The notes beneath the pieces are model-generated. The model saw only the letters and a list, made by a program, of their open reading frames with translations. It ran no database searches and was not told where the DNA came from. 64,000 nt of DNA, taken from Solanum dulcamara. Taxonomy: Eukaryota; Streptophyta; Magnoliopsida; Solanales; Solanaceae. The translations under genes were made by a program, and so were the position numbers. Each line of letters opens with the position of its first letter. Position 1 is the stretch's first letter. The stretch covers positions 67,560,634 through 67,624,633 of the forward strand of contig NC_077239.1 in the NCBI RefSeq assembly GCF_947179165.1, read 5' to 3'. Positions 12,287-25,254 of the stretch are shown here, one piece after another.

Positions 12287-13345
12287 ATTTGCAGCCTTGG
12301 TTTGAGTTCATAGTTATCTACAACTTTGGTTAAAGTCCATCGCTACTTTCAGCCTTGATTAGAGTCCTTGTCCATTTACAATTTTTGTTCGAGTCCATCA
12401 TTATCTTCTACCTAAGTTAGACTCCTTACCTATCCTAATCTTGATTAAAGTCCTTGACTCTTGTTTGTTCGGTTTAAGTCCTTTGCTTTTATTCTACTGT
12501 AATTAAAATCTTAGAAATCTTATTGGTTTAGTTCAAGTCTGTTGAAGGTTGTAGTAATCTTGGAAATACCGTCAAGTTCTATTTATGGGTCTTAACTTTT
12601 TTGTGCACCTGTTGGGTTTATGGGGTCCATTTGGATTTTTACTTAAACTTACGCACGAGTGTAGCCTCCAGGCTTATGGGGGCCCGGTTGGATTTAGTTA
12701 ATTGTTTTCTCTTTCTTTGTGTGTTCATACACTCATCTGCATTCCAATTCAATTTTCGTCCTTTCGGAAACAGCCGTCCTACATTGGTAGGAGTCAGGTC
12801 TGCGTACACTCTACCCTCCCCAGACCCCACGATGTGGGATTTCACTGGGTTGTTGTTGTTGTTGTCTCTTGTTGTAGTTAAATTCTAGTATTTCATATTA
12901 CTTTGACTTTTCTTGCTTAGTTGGCCTATGATGCATACTGGGTACCTGTTATTTTGGTACTCATACTACACTCTGCATCTGTTTTATGATGCAGGTCCTA
13001 GCACCAACTACCAATGTTGAGATCGAACTTGCCGCTGTCTAATTCATAGACGAGGGTGAGCAAATGATGTCCCAGATTTACACATCTCTCTCTTTACATA
13101 TTATGACTAGTCTTTTGCTTTTTGAGACAAGTCTTGATTCTTTGGTCAACTTTTGAAACTTGTATTCATTTTATAGTAGTTTTATACATGTGACTTCCAG
13201 TTCTGGGACAGATCTTTCCTTTGTATATATTGTTGGTTTTCTTTCACTCTTATCTCTATAATTTTGTTATTATTTAATTCTTGTTTAGTTTCTACCCTTG
13301 ATCCCATTACTTATAGCTCTGGTGGTTATAGTAGGTGTCATCATA
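12287..13345 (+). mobile_element. Old LTR-like sequence, right part
   Basis: Continuation of the sequence interrupted by R1. It starts with the rest of the minisatellite (12292 to about 12480; CAGCCTTGGTTTGAG, CAACTTTGGTTAAAGTCC and similar units). It also contains a short retroposon 3' end (12765-12865) and reaches about 13345 (GTAGGTGTCATCA). No protein-coding signal is visible. The right edge is approximate. Confidence 0.4.
12765..12865 (+). mobile_element. RTE/TS-SINE type 3' end with (TTG)n tail
   Basis: The block from GGAAACAGCCGTCCTAC through GGTCTGCGTACACTCTACCC to GTGGGATTTCACTGGG and a (TTG)n tail is nearly the same as the 3' ends of LINE copies L2 (22138-22246), L3 (36187-36289) and L1 (27511-27605, inverted). 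The sequence before 12765 does not match the LINE 3' UTR, so this may be a SINE that shares the tail or a heavily truncated LINE. I could not see clear tRNA A/B boxes. Confidence 0.7.
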
Positions 13346-13988
13346 ACTCGAGTAATCGGATTGTGAATAAAAATAAAATAAACAAGAATATTAAAAGTAT
13401 AAAGATTATTTTATTTGTGAATTTGAGACTTGGTTAACAAGTAGTAATACCATGTAATATTCTCTTGTTAATATTAATGTTAAAAATTTTAAAATTAAAA
13501 TTAATATTATAAAAAATATATTCTTTTAAAAAAAGTGAATTGGCCTAGCGTGACCCGCAACCCATGAGGTGAACTTACTGTTTCCTGGGCTACCAAGATA
13601 ATGAATTAGTCTGACCTGAGCCGTAAAATTTTAAAGCCTGTATAGACTAGTCTGAATGGATTGATCCAATCCATATTGACAGCTCTAATCATGAGTAAAT
13701 TGAATAAATGGCATATTAAAGATTATATATTTACTAGTCCTAACAAGACTTTTAAGTTTTCAATATATCATTGGATTTCTATCAATGCATAACAAATTAA
13801 TAAGTGAATTAAAAATAAAAATGAAAAATATATTTTTTAAAAACTTTCTAACGTATTTAATTAACTAACATACTATACATAAATATATTATTTTGTAACT
13901 TGCACGATATATTGATTCCCTAATTTTCTCCTAGCTAGTTGGTCAAAAAGATCTCTCCTTCCTAAATATCTCTCTCCAATATTTTCTC
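13346..13988. other. AT-rich spacer
   Basis: AT-rich sequence between the old LTR-like region and R2. I see no open frame, RNA gene or repeat that can be named. Confidence 0.5.
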
Positions 13989-16120
13989 TGTCACGATTCG
14001 AATTCGGTGTGATGACACTCATCTCAACCCATCAAGACAGGTTATCCTAAAACCCAATGAAAAGTAAATGCAGAAGAAAATGAAACGTATCGAACTTTAA
14101 CTTAATCAAAAACACTTAAAAAAGTTTTCAAAATCCCCCAAAATTGGTTGTCACATGTACAAGTCTAGACAATGCATAGAATGCGGAAAGAAATTAAGTT
14201 TCAATGTCTTTGTCTTAAACATGACTAAAAATATAAAATAAGAGTTGAGGTGGTCGCCGAAGTGATGTAATAGCTACCTCAGTCACTCTAGATAGTAGCC
14301 TCGGTGATGGATGGAAAGAAGGAGGTGTCACACAGATCCGGGCTCACAACCTAACAAGTGTAAAATCAAGGGGAAAGTACCAACCACATCGTACCTAGCA
14401 AGAGCACAATTAAACATAGTAAAAGCTAAATAGAACTCAAATACCCCTGCCACACCAACCGAACTTCCATAACTACAATTTGCACGCAAACCAGTCCAAT
14501 CTAGCAATTTATATTATAAGTAGCATATAAGTTCTACCATTCTCGATATTTTAAATAACTCAGTCAAGTATCAACATATATTAGTCACACGGATATTGCA
14601 GGAGTAAATACGAATCCACAACAATCAATGAAGTGCAATACAATGCAATGTTGTGTCAGATGATATGATGCATGTCAGTCCTACCGGTACACATCCATTG
14701 AATCTCAGTCCGAAACCTATGGGATACATACCCATCCATGTAACCTACAATGGGGCATGTGGTACGACCCCTCTTATTAAACCTGCCACAGAGTGTATGT
14801 CCCTATACCTATTTCTCATAATCACTGCCACAGAATGTGTGGCCCATTCCTTTTTTCTCATTGTTATTACAACCGTTTTATTTTAGTTGTGTCAAGGAAC
14901 AAGTACAATATAGGCATGATCACATGTATAGGAATGTACAATGATCTTCACAACAACTCATGAATCATATCAATATAGTCAAGGCACGCTCTCTCAGATA
15001 AGTAATTATCATCAATCATATCACACATAACGATAGAATTCATCAAATTCCTTTTTATTACCCATTCCTTATCCTTAATTCATTTCAATTTCACAATTGA
15101 TCCCCAAATCCAAGTCCCCATTACTCCCCAGCACACATAGCATGAAATATCGAATTCTATAAGCTTAATGAAGGTTTAGAAATCCACTTGCCTCAAATAA
15201 TTAAGCAATCACTCGGGGACTTGAGCCTCTCCTTTCGTTGGGCTTCCAAATCAATGTAGTCTAATCAAATGAATAATCACAGTAAAATTTTGAAATTAAC
15301 AACACTCATATTACTATAATTGGTTTCCTAATCTTCATGTCAATTAACATGTCAACTCTCATATTTTTAAATTTTCAAGCATAGGGTTAAGTCTCAATTC
15401 AGCCAAATATCATAAATCTAATAGTATTCATATAATACAATGCATCTCTTACTCAATTATATATACCAATATATTGAAATTTAGATCATAATGTGATGAC
15501 CATAAAAACAAAAATAAATTCTTACACCAAAAACTAGTACATAACCATTGACCTCTACCAACGAGCAACCATTGTCACCCATATTCACCTCTATTACATG
15601 CATATGATTTCCTCATCATTTTCTTATGATTGATCATGATTAGCCACTCACTTTAGTCCTCTTTATCTAATATAATTTCAAGTAAATTACAATTCATTTC
15701 TACCCACTAATAACCAATACAGTAGGCCCCATCTATCTAATTACAACCATAAATTTCTTAACAAAATTATTGTCATTATTAGTAGATAAGAAAAGCATAA
15801 AAACTACCAAGAAGGAGTTAGCATTTACCGGTTATCTCCATCTTCGATGGCGGCTTCTTTTCTTCTTCTCTTTTTCCCCGAGTTATGATAAATTAAATTA
15901 TTAAAATGCATTAATTTATTCTAATATATAGGTCAAGTGGTATAGGGTGTTAAATAAATTTAATAATTTAGCCCATCAATAAATTTAATATTTATAGTTA
16001 TCCATAAACTAATTAATCGTAGTTATCGGATAGTTCAAAATTCTCAATTTAAATTTACGAAAAGGATATTTTATGAAAAAGAGATGACTCATTTTTGAAA
16101 TAACCTAACGGTTCATTACA
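13989..16120 (-). repeat. R2 3' LTR (left copy)
   Basis: 2.13 kb, matching 25459-27510 over nearly all its length. Shared blocks include GATGACACTCATCTCAACCC, the GTGTCACACAGATCCGGGCT block near 14330, and TCTTCGATGGCGGCTTCTTT near 15841. The right copy lacks the last ~85 bp. Confidence 0.88.
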
Positions 16121-16127
16121 GTATTCA

Positions 16128-17300
16128 TCACTAAAAATTATGTTCATCCTCAAACATAAAGTAAAGAAAAGTACCTGAAGCTTTAAAAAGTTGGGGATAT
16201 TTGGCACGTATGTCAGCCTCCGTCTCTCAAGTCACCTCTCCTACTGAACAGTTCTTCCACTATACCTTCATTGAAGTTATCTTCTGCCTGCTCTGGGCTG
16301 TCAAGAGTCTACCCTGAATTATATGGACCTGCTCCATGGCATCTCTTAATAAGTCTGTGTCTAAAGAGTCCATCTTAGCTGAATCAAACAACCCAATAGG
16401 AGATCGACACTGCCTACCATACAATGCCTCAAATGGGGCCATTTGAATACTAGAGTGATAACTGTTGTTGTAGGAAAACTATACTAAGGGAAAGTTTTGA
16501 TCCCAACGAGCACCAAAGTCAATCATACACGCTTGGAGCATGTTCTCCAATACCTGAATCATTCGCTCGGACGACCCATCTTTTTGAGGGTGAAAGGCTA
16601 TACTCATATCTAACCAAGTACTAAAACCATGCTTTAAAGCCCTCAAAAATGTGAAGTAAACAATGAACTACGATCAGAAACCATCGATATAGGCATCTCA
16701 TAAAGCCAAACAATTTGACTGATGTACAACTGAGCTAGCTTCTCTGTCGTATACATCACCCGTACTAGGATGAAATGAGCAGGCTTGGTCAGTCTGCTAA
16801 CAACTACCCAAATAGAGTCATAACCACCCACGATGGTAGGAAAACCCACAACAAATTCCATGGTAATCCACTCCCACATCCAAGTAGGAATGAGCATCCT
16901 TTGAGTCACACCTCCGAGCTACTTGTGCTCACACTTGACCTATTGGCAAGTCAAATATCTAGACATAAACTCTGAAATATCCCTTTTCATATTGCACCAC
17001 CAATAATGTTACCTCAGATCATGATACATTTTAGCCACTCTGTAATGGATAGAATATCGAGAACATAAAGCCTTCTCCAAAATCAGTCTAGTCAAATCAC
17101 CTACCTTAGGCACACAAATCCTGCCATCAAGTTTTAATACTCCATCAAAATCAAGCACAACCTCCTTGGCTTCACCTCTCAATACTTTGTCTCGAATAAT
17201 ACATAACTTTTTATCATCATATAACCTCTCCTTAATTTGATCAACCAATGAAGAACGTGCCTCCATAAAGGCAAGATCAGCACCATCCTCTGAAATCTAC
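16128..17300 (-). pseudogene. R2 integrase and chromodomain-like tail (broken)
   Basis: Minus-strand fragments include WEWITMEFVVGFPTIVGGYD near 16860 (typical start of the integrase core), HYRVAKMYHDLR near 17030, and MAPFEALYGRQCRSPIGLFD at 16442. A chromodomain-like end (ETEADIRAKYPQLFKASGT) lies near 16150-16220, just before the LTR. Several in-frame stops break it, and the HHCC part near 17000-16920 is degraded. Confidence 0.78.
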
Positions 17301-18790
17301 AATCTAACAAGGCTATTAGCTAGCCACTAAATATCTCTAACTAATAGTCATTTCTCAACTCGAAATGGCAAGGCTACCAATACTAAAAGACTTCCTACTC
17401 AAGGCATCCGCCACCATATTGGCCTTTTTTGGATGATACAAGATAGTCATATCATAGTCCTTCAACAACTCAAGCCATCTGCGTTGCCTCTAGTTCAGAT
17501 CCCTGTGATTAAATATATACTGAAGACTCTTATGATCGGTGAAGACCTCCCAATACACATAATACAAGTAATGATGTCATGACATAAGCATGAATACCAA
17601 GACAGCTAATTCCAAATTATGAGTAAGATAGTTCTTCTCAAGGGCCTTTAATTTTTTGGAAGCGTAGGCAATCACTTTCCCCTTTTGCATCAACACACCA
17701 CCTAAACCAAGTCCAGAAGCATCACAATACATAGTAAATCCCACACCCTCCTTAGGCAGAGTTAAAATAGGAGCCGATGTCAATAAAGTCTTGAGCTTTT
17801 GAAAGCTCACCTCATACTCATCGGGCCAATGGAAACCCATTCTCTTCTAAGTCAATCTTGACAATAGAGCTGGAATAGAAGAGAAACCCTACAGGAACCT
17901 CCGGTAATAACCGGCTAACCCCATAAAACTACAAATCTCAGTAGGAGAGGTGGCCTCATCCAACTTTAACTGCCTCAACCTTAGCCAGATTCACTCTAAT
18001 ACCCTCCTTGGACACCACATGTCCCAAGAATGTCACCGAATCAACCAAAACTCATACTTTGAGAACTTTGCGTTTAATTTTTTGTCCCTTAACTTCTAAA
18101 TTACCAACCTCAAATGGCAAACATAATTTGTCCCAGTCTTGGAATACACCAAGATATCATCAATGAAAATAATTATAAAAGAGCCCAAATACCATCGAAA
18201 TACCCGTTCATCAACTCTATGAAAGTTGTCGGGGCATTGGTCAGTCCAAATGACAGAACTAAAAACTCATAATAGCCATAACGGATCTGAAAATTATCTT
18301 AGGAATATCTGTGGCCTAATCTGCAGCTGATGAAAACCAGCCTTAAATTAATCTTAGAAAACAAGGCTGCTCCCTGGAGCTGATCAAACAAATAATCAAT
18401 ACGGGGAAGAGGATATTTGTTCTTGATAGTCACCTTGTTAAACTGTCTATAATTAATGTACATCCTCATAGACCCATCCTTCTTCTTTACAAATAGAATT
18501 GGTGCACCTCAAGGCGACATACTAGGGCGAATAAACCCCTTACTCAACAAGTCTTACAACTGATCCTTCAATTTCTTCAACTCATCTGAGGCCATGCGAT
18601 ATGGAGGAATAGAAATAGGCTTAGTGCCCGGCTCTAAGTCAATAGCAAACTCAATGTCTTATTCAAAGAAACACTAGAAAGATCAATAGGAAATACATAG
18701 ACAAATAACTACCAAAATAGTCTCCATAGGAGGTGACTCAATACTAGTATCCCAAATGAAGGCTAAATAAGACATACAACCTTATCAATC
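17300..18790 (-). pseudogene. R2 reverse transcriptase/RNase H (broken)
   Basis: On the minus strand: IRP and [13 protein letters not shown] near 18500, [20 protein letters not shown] near 18420, catalytic [10 protein letters not shown] near 18150, and RNase H FTMYCDASGLGLGGVLMQKG with VIAYASKKLKALEKNY at about 17740-17640. Frameshifts near 18300 and 17950 and several stops inactivate it. Confidence 0.82.
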
Positions 18791-18839
18791 AACCTCTGAG
18801 CATGAATATGTGAGATAACCTTACTAGAATAGGAGTCAC

Positions 18840-20025
18840 TAGTATCCTCGGGGCCCCAGGCATCGCTTATGTAACAAACTTAGCATAATAATCAAGAATA
18901 GCATGATAGGGAGAAAACCAATCCATACCTAATATCACGTCAAAATCTACCATCCCCAGAATAATTATATTTACCCAAGTGTCATACAAGGAAATAAGAT
19001 AGGATCGATACACTCGATCCACCACTAAGGGCTCACCCACTAGTGTAGAAAAATGAACAGGAAAAAGCATAGGTATATGATTGCATGTCAAATCAAATCT
19101 AGATTCAAAATAGGCAGACACATAGGAGAATGTAGACCCTAGATCAACTAACACAGATGCATGTCGATGGAAGATTGGACAATACATGTGATAACTGCAT
19201 CGAAACCCTCAGCCTCGGGTCTTCCCGAAAAAGCATAACATTGATCCCCCCCTACAATCTCCATCCTACACAATACCTCTGCCTCCTCCTTATAGGATTG
19301 TAGCACCACTAGAACCCCTACCAAGAGTGTGACCACCTTTACTAGTCTTGGATCTACCTCGACCTCTAACCGATAGCATTGGTCCTTTAACTAAAGCTGA
19401 AAAACTAGGTTGGGGTCCTCTTTGTCCCTGAGATATACACTTCCATGGAAGTTGATTCGAATCTCCACAAGTATAACAGGCTATCCCATGTGAAAATCTT
19501 TGTAATGAACCTAAGGAACTTGTATAACCACCCCAGTTCACCAGCCTATGTGGTGACCCATGGTAACTCTAACCTGTACTATAGGACTCATGAGGTGTAT
19601 GACTATCCTCAGAAGTTAGCATAGATGCAAGAACTGGTCCTCTCTTTAAAAAAAACCACTTCCTTTATAGGACTCTTTACCTCAAGATGAGGTACCCAAA
19701 AACTAACTAGAAGAACGGGCCCTTTTAGGGTCCCTGAACTCCTCTCTCCATCAACTCTGCCTCCTTGGTGGCCCCCATAATAGACTAGAAGAAAGAACCC
19801 TTACGGGCGGGTCAAAACAGTATTCTACGGATATAATAGGTTAATCCGAGCATAAATCTATTAATCCGCTCGATCTCATCATGAAGGAAGACCATGGCAT
19901 GTCGAGACAACTAGTAGAAATGAGTCTGATACTCAGCAACTGTGAGATCCTCCTGCCTTAAACTCTCAAATCGTAATTGGCACTCCTCCCTCATGCTCTA
20001 GGGGATGAAACAGTCATAAAAGGCA
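18840..20025 (-). pseudogene. R2 protease and C-terminal gag (broken)
   Basis: The protease segment (about 19187-18867) reads VLVDLGSTFSYVSAYFESRF and ends DFDVILGMDWFSPYHAILDY. The active-site D-[ST]-G is changed to DLG. Upstream is a zinc-knuckle-like stretch (ACYTCGDSNQLPWKC) near 19460, in which the usual His is absent. The gag capsid part reads MREECQLRFESLRQEDLTVA near 19990 and stops abruptly at 20025 where S1 is inserted. It resumes at 24519. Confidence 0.78.
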
Positions 20026-21188
20026 TGTTATACCTTGTATGTTTATATGTTAAATTATTCGTAATCAAGTCGACTCAAGTTAAAGGCATGTTATATTCTA
20101 TATTTTTATACATTGGACTATTCGTGAGCTAATAGACATAAATTCAAGGACTCTTAATTTTAAATTTTAAAATGGCTCGACTTGTTTATAAATTTTAAGT
20201 AGTGTAGAAATATTAGTTGAGATTAAGGATTAATTAATAATAATTGGATTATTAAGTGGGGATTTGGAATTAATTAAGATGAATTAATCTATTAGTGGGA
20301 TGAAAAGTGATCCCCACTACCACATGGCCAAATCTGATTGGCCCATGCTTTAGTAGAGAAAAGTAGACATCTTGGGCAGTACATATAGCCACTTTGTTGA
20401 CCAAATAATCAGCACAATACACTCCCAACTCCAGAAGATTCTCCAAGAAGAGAGAAGATCTTCTCTTCATCAAATATAGATGGAGAGAGGCAATGAGAGA
20501 GAGAGCTACGGCCAGCCATGGCAGCTCCACCAAGCACGGCCAGCTTTTCTATTTTCTGTATACCATTAAATCCCTAAAGTGTTCTACATATTCATCATTA
20601 TGTTTCAATTGAACGAGAAACCACAAATATGCCATGGATTCTCTTGAAAAATCACGGCCATGGCTGACCATGGAGAGTTCTAAGCTTGGTGATCAAAATT
20701 AGTGCAACCATTAGAGCAACAAAAAATATTTATTCTTTCAATTCACAAATTTCAGCAAATTAAGGAGTCAAGGTGTTAAGGTAAGAGTTGATCATTTTCT
20801 ATATGTTTTAGGGTGAGTTTGGATGTGTTGTGAGTATATAGATGTGAATTGGATGTATGAAACCATGTGTGCTGATGCTAAAATGTTGGTAAAGCCGTGG
20901 GGCTATTTTATGTAAAAATGGTGAATTGATTTTGCTTAGTATATTGATTGTTATTGTTATAAATTTTATGATGAGAATGAAGGTATTTAATAGTTGTTGT
21001 TATGTCTCACGAAAATTAAATGAAAAGATAGTACGAAATAAGGTGTAAAAATCATATGTGGTTTGCTTGGTGTGTTCACAAGTATTCGCAAGGTTTTCGA
21101 GCATCTTTATGTTGTAGCTAGGGGACTGTTTTGATATGTTGTTGTTGGCCAGCCATGTAGATATTATTCGCAATGAGAGAGAGCTACT

Positions 21189-22246
21189 ACACTTAGAGTG
21201 CAAGTTCAGTGAGACACCTCAGGAGGTTGGCGTTGAAGTTAGGCTTGGTGCTCAGGACATCCAAAAGAGAAGTAGTTGCAAGTATCTTGGGTCTATCATG
21301 CAAGGCAGCGGGGAGATTGACGATGATGTCACACATCGTATTGGGGTAGGGTGGATGAAATGGAGGCTCGCTTCCGGAGTGCTGTGTGACAAGAATGTGC
21401 CACCAAAACTTAAGGGCAAGTTCTATAAAGTGGTGGTTAGACCGGCTATGCTATATGGGGCAGAGTGTTGGCCAGTTAAGACTTCTCACATTCAAAAGAT
21501 GAAAGTTGCTGAGATGAGAATGCTGAGATGGATGTGTGGGCACACCAGGAGCGACAAGATTAGAAATGAGGCTATTCGGGACAAGGTAGGAGTGGCCTCG
21601 GTGGAAGACAAGATGCGGGAAATGCGACTGAGATGGTATGGACATGTAAAGAGGAGAGACACAGATGCCCCAGTGTGGAGGTGTGAGAGGCTGGCCATGG
21701 ATGGTTACAGAAGAGGTAGGGGTAGGCCGAAGAAGTATTGGGGAGAGGTGATTAGACAGAACATGGCGCAGTTACAGCTTACGGAGGATATGACCTTAGA
21801 TAGGAGGGTGTGGAGGACCCACATTAGGGTAGAAGGCTAGTTCATAGTTTCGTTATTCTTCTCTATTCATAGGCGTAGTAGTGCATTACGATCTCTTGCG
21901 CTTTGAATTCTGATTTATGTTATTTATGTTATTATTTATTACTTTCTATGCTTTGATTACTCTATTGAACCTGTGACACTATCATTATTTATTTAATCAT
22001 TATTTGTTATTTGTATTTATTTATTTGTATTTATTTGTTATCTATTTGTTATTTGTTTGTTGTTTTTCTCATAAAGCTTTTAATTTCCTATTCTAATGCA
22101 TTTATGCATTTATGCTTTTACTGAGCCGAGGGTCTCTAGGAAACAGCCGTCCTACCTTGGTAGGAGTAAGGTCTGCGTACATTCTACCCTCCCCAGACCC
22201 CATGTTGTGGGATTTCACTGGGTGGTTGTTGTTGTTGTTGTTGTTG
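21189..22246 (+). mobile_element. L2: 5'-truncated RTE-type LINE inside S1
   Basis: The plus-strand copy starts inside the coding sequence (CTTAGAGTGCAAGTTCAGTG, matching the L1 reverse complement near 28440). It runs through the C-terminal coding part, a 3' UTR rich in TTATTTGT, and the conserved 3' end (GGTCTGCGTACATTCTACCC), finishing in (TTG)n at about 22246. 5' truncation is the usual result of target-primed reverse transcription. The target duplication is not clear. Confidence 0.85.
21190..21840 (+). pseudogene. L2 C-terminal LINE protein fragment
   Basis: An uninterrupted frame ends at the stop at 21838-21840; upstream bases to 21136 are open by chance. It corresponds to the last ~217 residues of the RTE protein after the RT core: [60 protein letters not shown] and [16 protein letters not shown]. 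The RT catalytic motifs and endonuclease are missing, so it is not functional. The frame is intact and nearly the same as L3, which indicates a fairly recent insertion. Confidence 0.82.
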
Positions 22247-23559
22247 TATATTGGTTGGGCTATTGTAGGGTTATTTTGATGAAAACGTTAAGACTATGGA
22301 TCATTAAAGATAAATTGAAAATGTAGTAGTTATATGTGGATTTGGATTGTTGTCGGATATTATGAATGTGGCTGCCTTAACCTAAAAATAATGTTATAAT
22401 AAAGAGATTAACTTGTATTAAATGGAATTGGAAGTAAGAAAACTCCATGATTAGTGTTGGTGTTGAAATGGACAGAATTTGAGTTGCTTGAATTAGATTG
22501 GGATGATTGTTGTTGTTGTTATTATTGTTATGGATTATGTGTTAAAAGTGAAAGGATTGTATATGTTAATGTTAAATCACCGTTTGGGCTGTGTTGTGGC
22601 TGTTCTAATCTAAAAATGATAGATTAATTTCGATTAATGTTGTGGTTATTGTGGCTGATTATATAATGAAAATGAAAGAATTTGATATGTCAAGTTAGAG
22701 TTGTAATTGATTTAAGGACTGGTTGTAACATTTGGCTGCTTATGTTGAATTGAAGAATTAAGTGTAGTCACGATTATGCATTGTATGATTATAATTGTTG
22801 GGCTGTTGTAAATCATTTTGATAGAGTGTGGTGGCTGCAACCTATTAGGAGTAATTCGATAGCATCGTAGTCATCATGTTGATAATTAACACAAGTTAAA
22901 TGTTATATGGGCTGTTCGGAGTATTGTTGAATTTTGTCTTGGCTAGTATTAACATGGCATTTGAATATGTGATTTTGATGTTGGTTGGTGGTTGTATGGA
23001 TGAATTGGAGGTGAGGAGAGTGAGCGTTATAGGGGAGGTGTTGTCCAATTTTCTAGAAATGACCTACTAACTATAAAGTATGTTTTAAACCTTTCTATAG
23101 CTTAACCATAATGCTTAATGTCTTAATATAGGTTGAGACACTATGGGGAAGCATATACGTGTTGTGTGCGGATAAATTCTAAAGCTATGTAAAGCTAACC
23201 TTTCTTTCTTTTGGCATGATCCATATGAAACAAACGGACGACGAATGTATAAATTCCAAAGAAGCTCCTATTCTTAGAGACACTAGGATGGCCAATGTTC
23301 TTGATTCCCAAAACTTATATCATTATGTCTTATACATGTGTATGATTCCAGTCGTTATATTTTGGTATAATTCATATTTTGGTATAATTCATAATTGGCA
23401 TAATTCATAATGACATTCGAAGGGTACTTGGGATGACTACCGTCTTGATTTTTAAATAATAGTTTATTTTGATTATTTTATTGAGTCTCAGATGATGATC
23501 TAATTATATATGGTTGCTCATGATATTCTACTCGTGCATACTTTTATTGTATTATTCAT

Positions 23560-23815
23560 CGAGTCCTAGGCCGGGTATGTTATCGTGCACAGCATCACTA
23601 CATTATTCACTGAGTCCCTCACTAGAGGGTCGGGTATGTGAGATGATGATATAATTATGGTACCAAGTCCCATGACGAGCCGAGTATGGTATACGTGTAT
23701 ACAACTTTATTCACCGAGTCTCTTACTAGAGGGTCGGGTATGGTATATGTATATGATGATATGATTATGGCACCAGGTCTCATAATGGGCCAGATACGGT
23801 GTATGATAATGACAT
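23560..23815. repeat. Tandem repeat in S1 LTR
   Basis: Two to three imperfect copies of a unit of about 110-120 bp are recognisable by CTAGAGGGTCGGGTATG (near 23629 and 23728) and GATGATATAATTATGG / GATGATATGATTATGG, each preceded by ACTGAGTCCC or ACCGAGTCTC. The array is internal to the solo LTR. Confidence 0.65.
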
Positions 23816-24518
23816 GCATGACTTTGTTTCATAAGGCACAAGTACAGTGATTTCTTGATTATTATACTTGTCTCTTGAATCTCTACGTCAGATGTGATCT
23901 CTTTTATGGTATGTTATGCTTTATATACTCAGTACATATTTCGTACTAACCTCCTCTCTTTGGGGGGCTGTGTTTCATACCCGCAAGTACATATACTCAT
24001 TTCGGAGATTTCGCCAACTTAGAATTTCCACTCGGCTATTTTGGAGTGCTCCATTATCCCAGAGCCTATACTTTTGGTATAGATCATTTTGATGTATATA
24101 TTTGTTTATACAGGGGTACGGGGGGCCATATCCTATCATATTCTACTATTAATATTCTTAGAGGTCTGTAGATATATATGTGGGTTGTATATAGATGTTG
24201 TTCAGCTACGTTAGCATGACTTATGTTTTAGGGATGTTCCTTTTTATAGTAGCAGCCTTATCCGCTTGCGTATATGTTTGGGGATGTTCCCATATATTGT
24301 AATAGCCTTGTTAGCTCATGTATTATGATATTTTGATTGATTATAACTCCTCAAGAGACAGGTTCCGTTAATATATAAATATGGAACAGTTTTGAGATGA
24401 CATTATATTTTTTTAAGTCCCATATCATGTTTAGCTATGTATTGATTATAGATAATAGGTGTGTACACTAGTGTCCAGTTCGAGCACTAGTCATGACCTA
24501 CGGGGTTAGATCATGATA

Positions 24519-25254
24519 AGGCACTAGAAAACTTATCCCAAGTCACCAGTAATGATCCAACTGGCCTGGAACTCAGATACACTCTCCATCACTCTCTGTC
24601 TGGTCCACATAACTAGGGTGTAGCATAGAAAACTATGTGGGTCTCAGCTAACTCCATTGTCTTTAATAACTCCCGGCATATGGTCAGGAACTCGTGTGAA
24701 TCCTCAGTCTTCCTACCCTAAAACTGCAATGGGTCCATCTTTTGAAACCTCTTATATCGGTATTGTTAATCGTATGTCAATATAACTGCGGGTGCACCCT
24801 AAGCTCCCCTTGCCTATACTCTACCTTCATCAGCTCTAGTGCCCATAAGTAGTTGGCCCACTAAACCCTAAATAATTAGAATTTGACGTTGTTTTGGGGT
24901 CTGAGCCCCTGCTCTAGTCTGAGAACCCTCGGGTGTACCTATCGCACCCACACTCTGAGTAAATCCTTTGAGCACATACAATACTCGCATCAAAGTAGCT
25001 TAAAGCAATGATGCAGTAGCAAGCTCTAGAGGGACCTGGTCCTCTCTAGCATCAACTTGTGGGTCAGGGAAAGCCTCTTTAGCACGACCTCTAGTTGGTG
25101 CCACTCCTCGGGCAGAGCCTCTACCTGCCGCCAGACCACGACCATGAACTCTAACTCTTCCTCGATCTCTACCCCTAGCTGGGGTCCCAACATCAACTAC
25201 GGGGACTGCCTCCCCTCCTCTACCACTAGTAGTAACTCTGATCCTAGCCATCTG
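24519..25254 (-). pseudogene. R2 N-terminal gag part (broken)
   Basis: Continuation of R2 gag on the far side of S1. The minus-strand start near 25251 gives MARIRVTTSGRGGEAVPVVD and then an Arg/Gly-rich stretch (RGRDRGRVRVHGRGLAAGRG), a common N-terminal style for this gypsy group. It passes into the capsid region with stops near 25000 and beyond. The split by S1 alone would prevent expression. Confidence 0.7.

Larger units (their letters stand above)
20026..24518 (+). mobile_element. S1: large solo LTR inserted in R2 gag
   Basis: It begins TGTTATACCTTGTATG and ends TAGATCATGATA, probably a mutated TGACA. The 5-bp target duplication AGGCA is at 20021-20025 and 24519-24523, and removing the insert restores the gag reading (WDKFS joined to AFYDCFIP). 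No internal retrotransposon genes remain, so this is a recombination-derived solo LTR. It is 4.49 kb long, of which about 1.06 kb is LINE L2. The LTR proper is therefore about 3.4 kb, unusually long. Plus orientation is inferred from the CTCAGTACATATTTCG block near 23930 and the CATGACCTACGGGGTTAGAT end. Confidence 0.8.

Noticed and set aside
20270..20533. 87-codon minus-strand frame near the start of S1
   Set aside because: It lies in the LTR, has no recognised domain, and its purine-rich stretches come from GAGA repeats.
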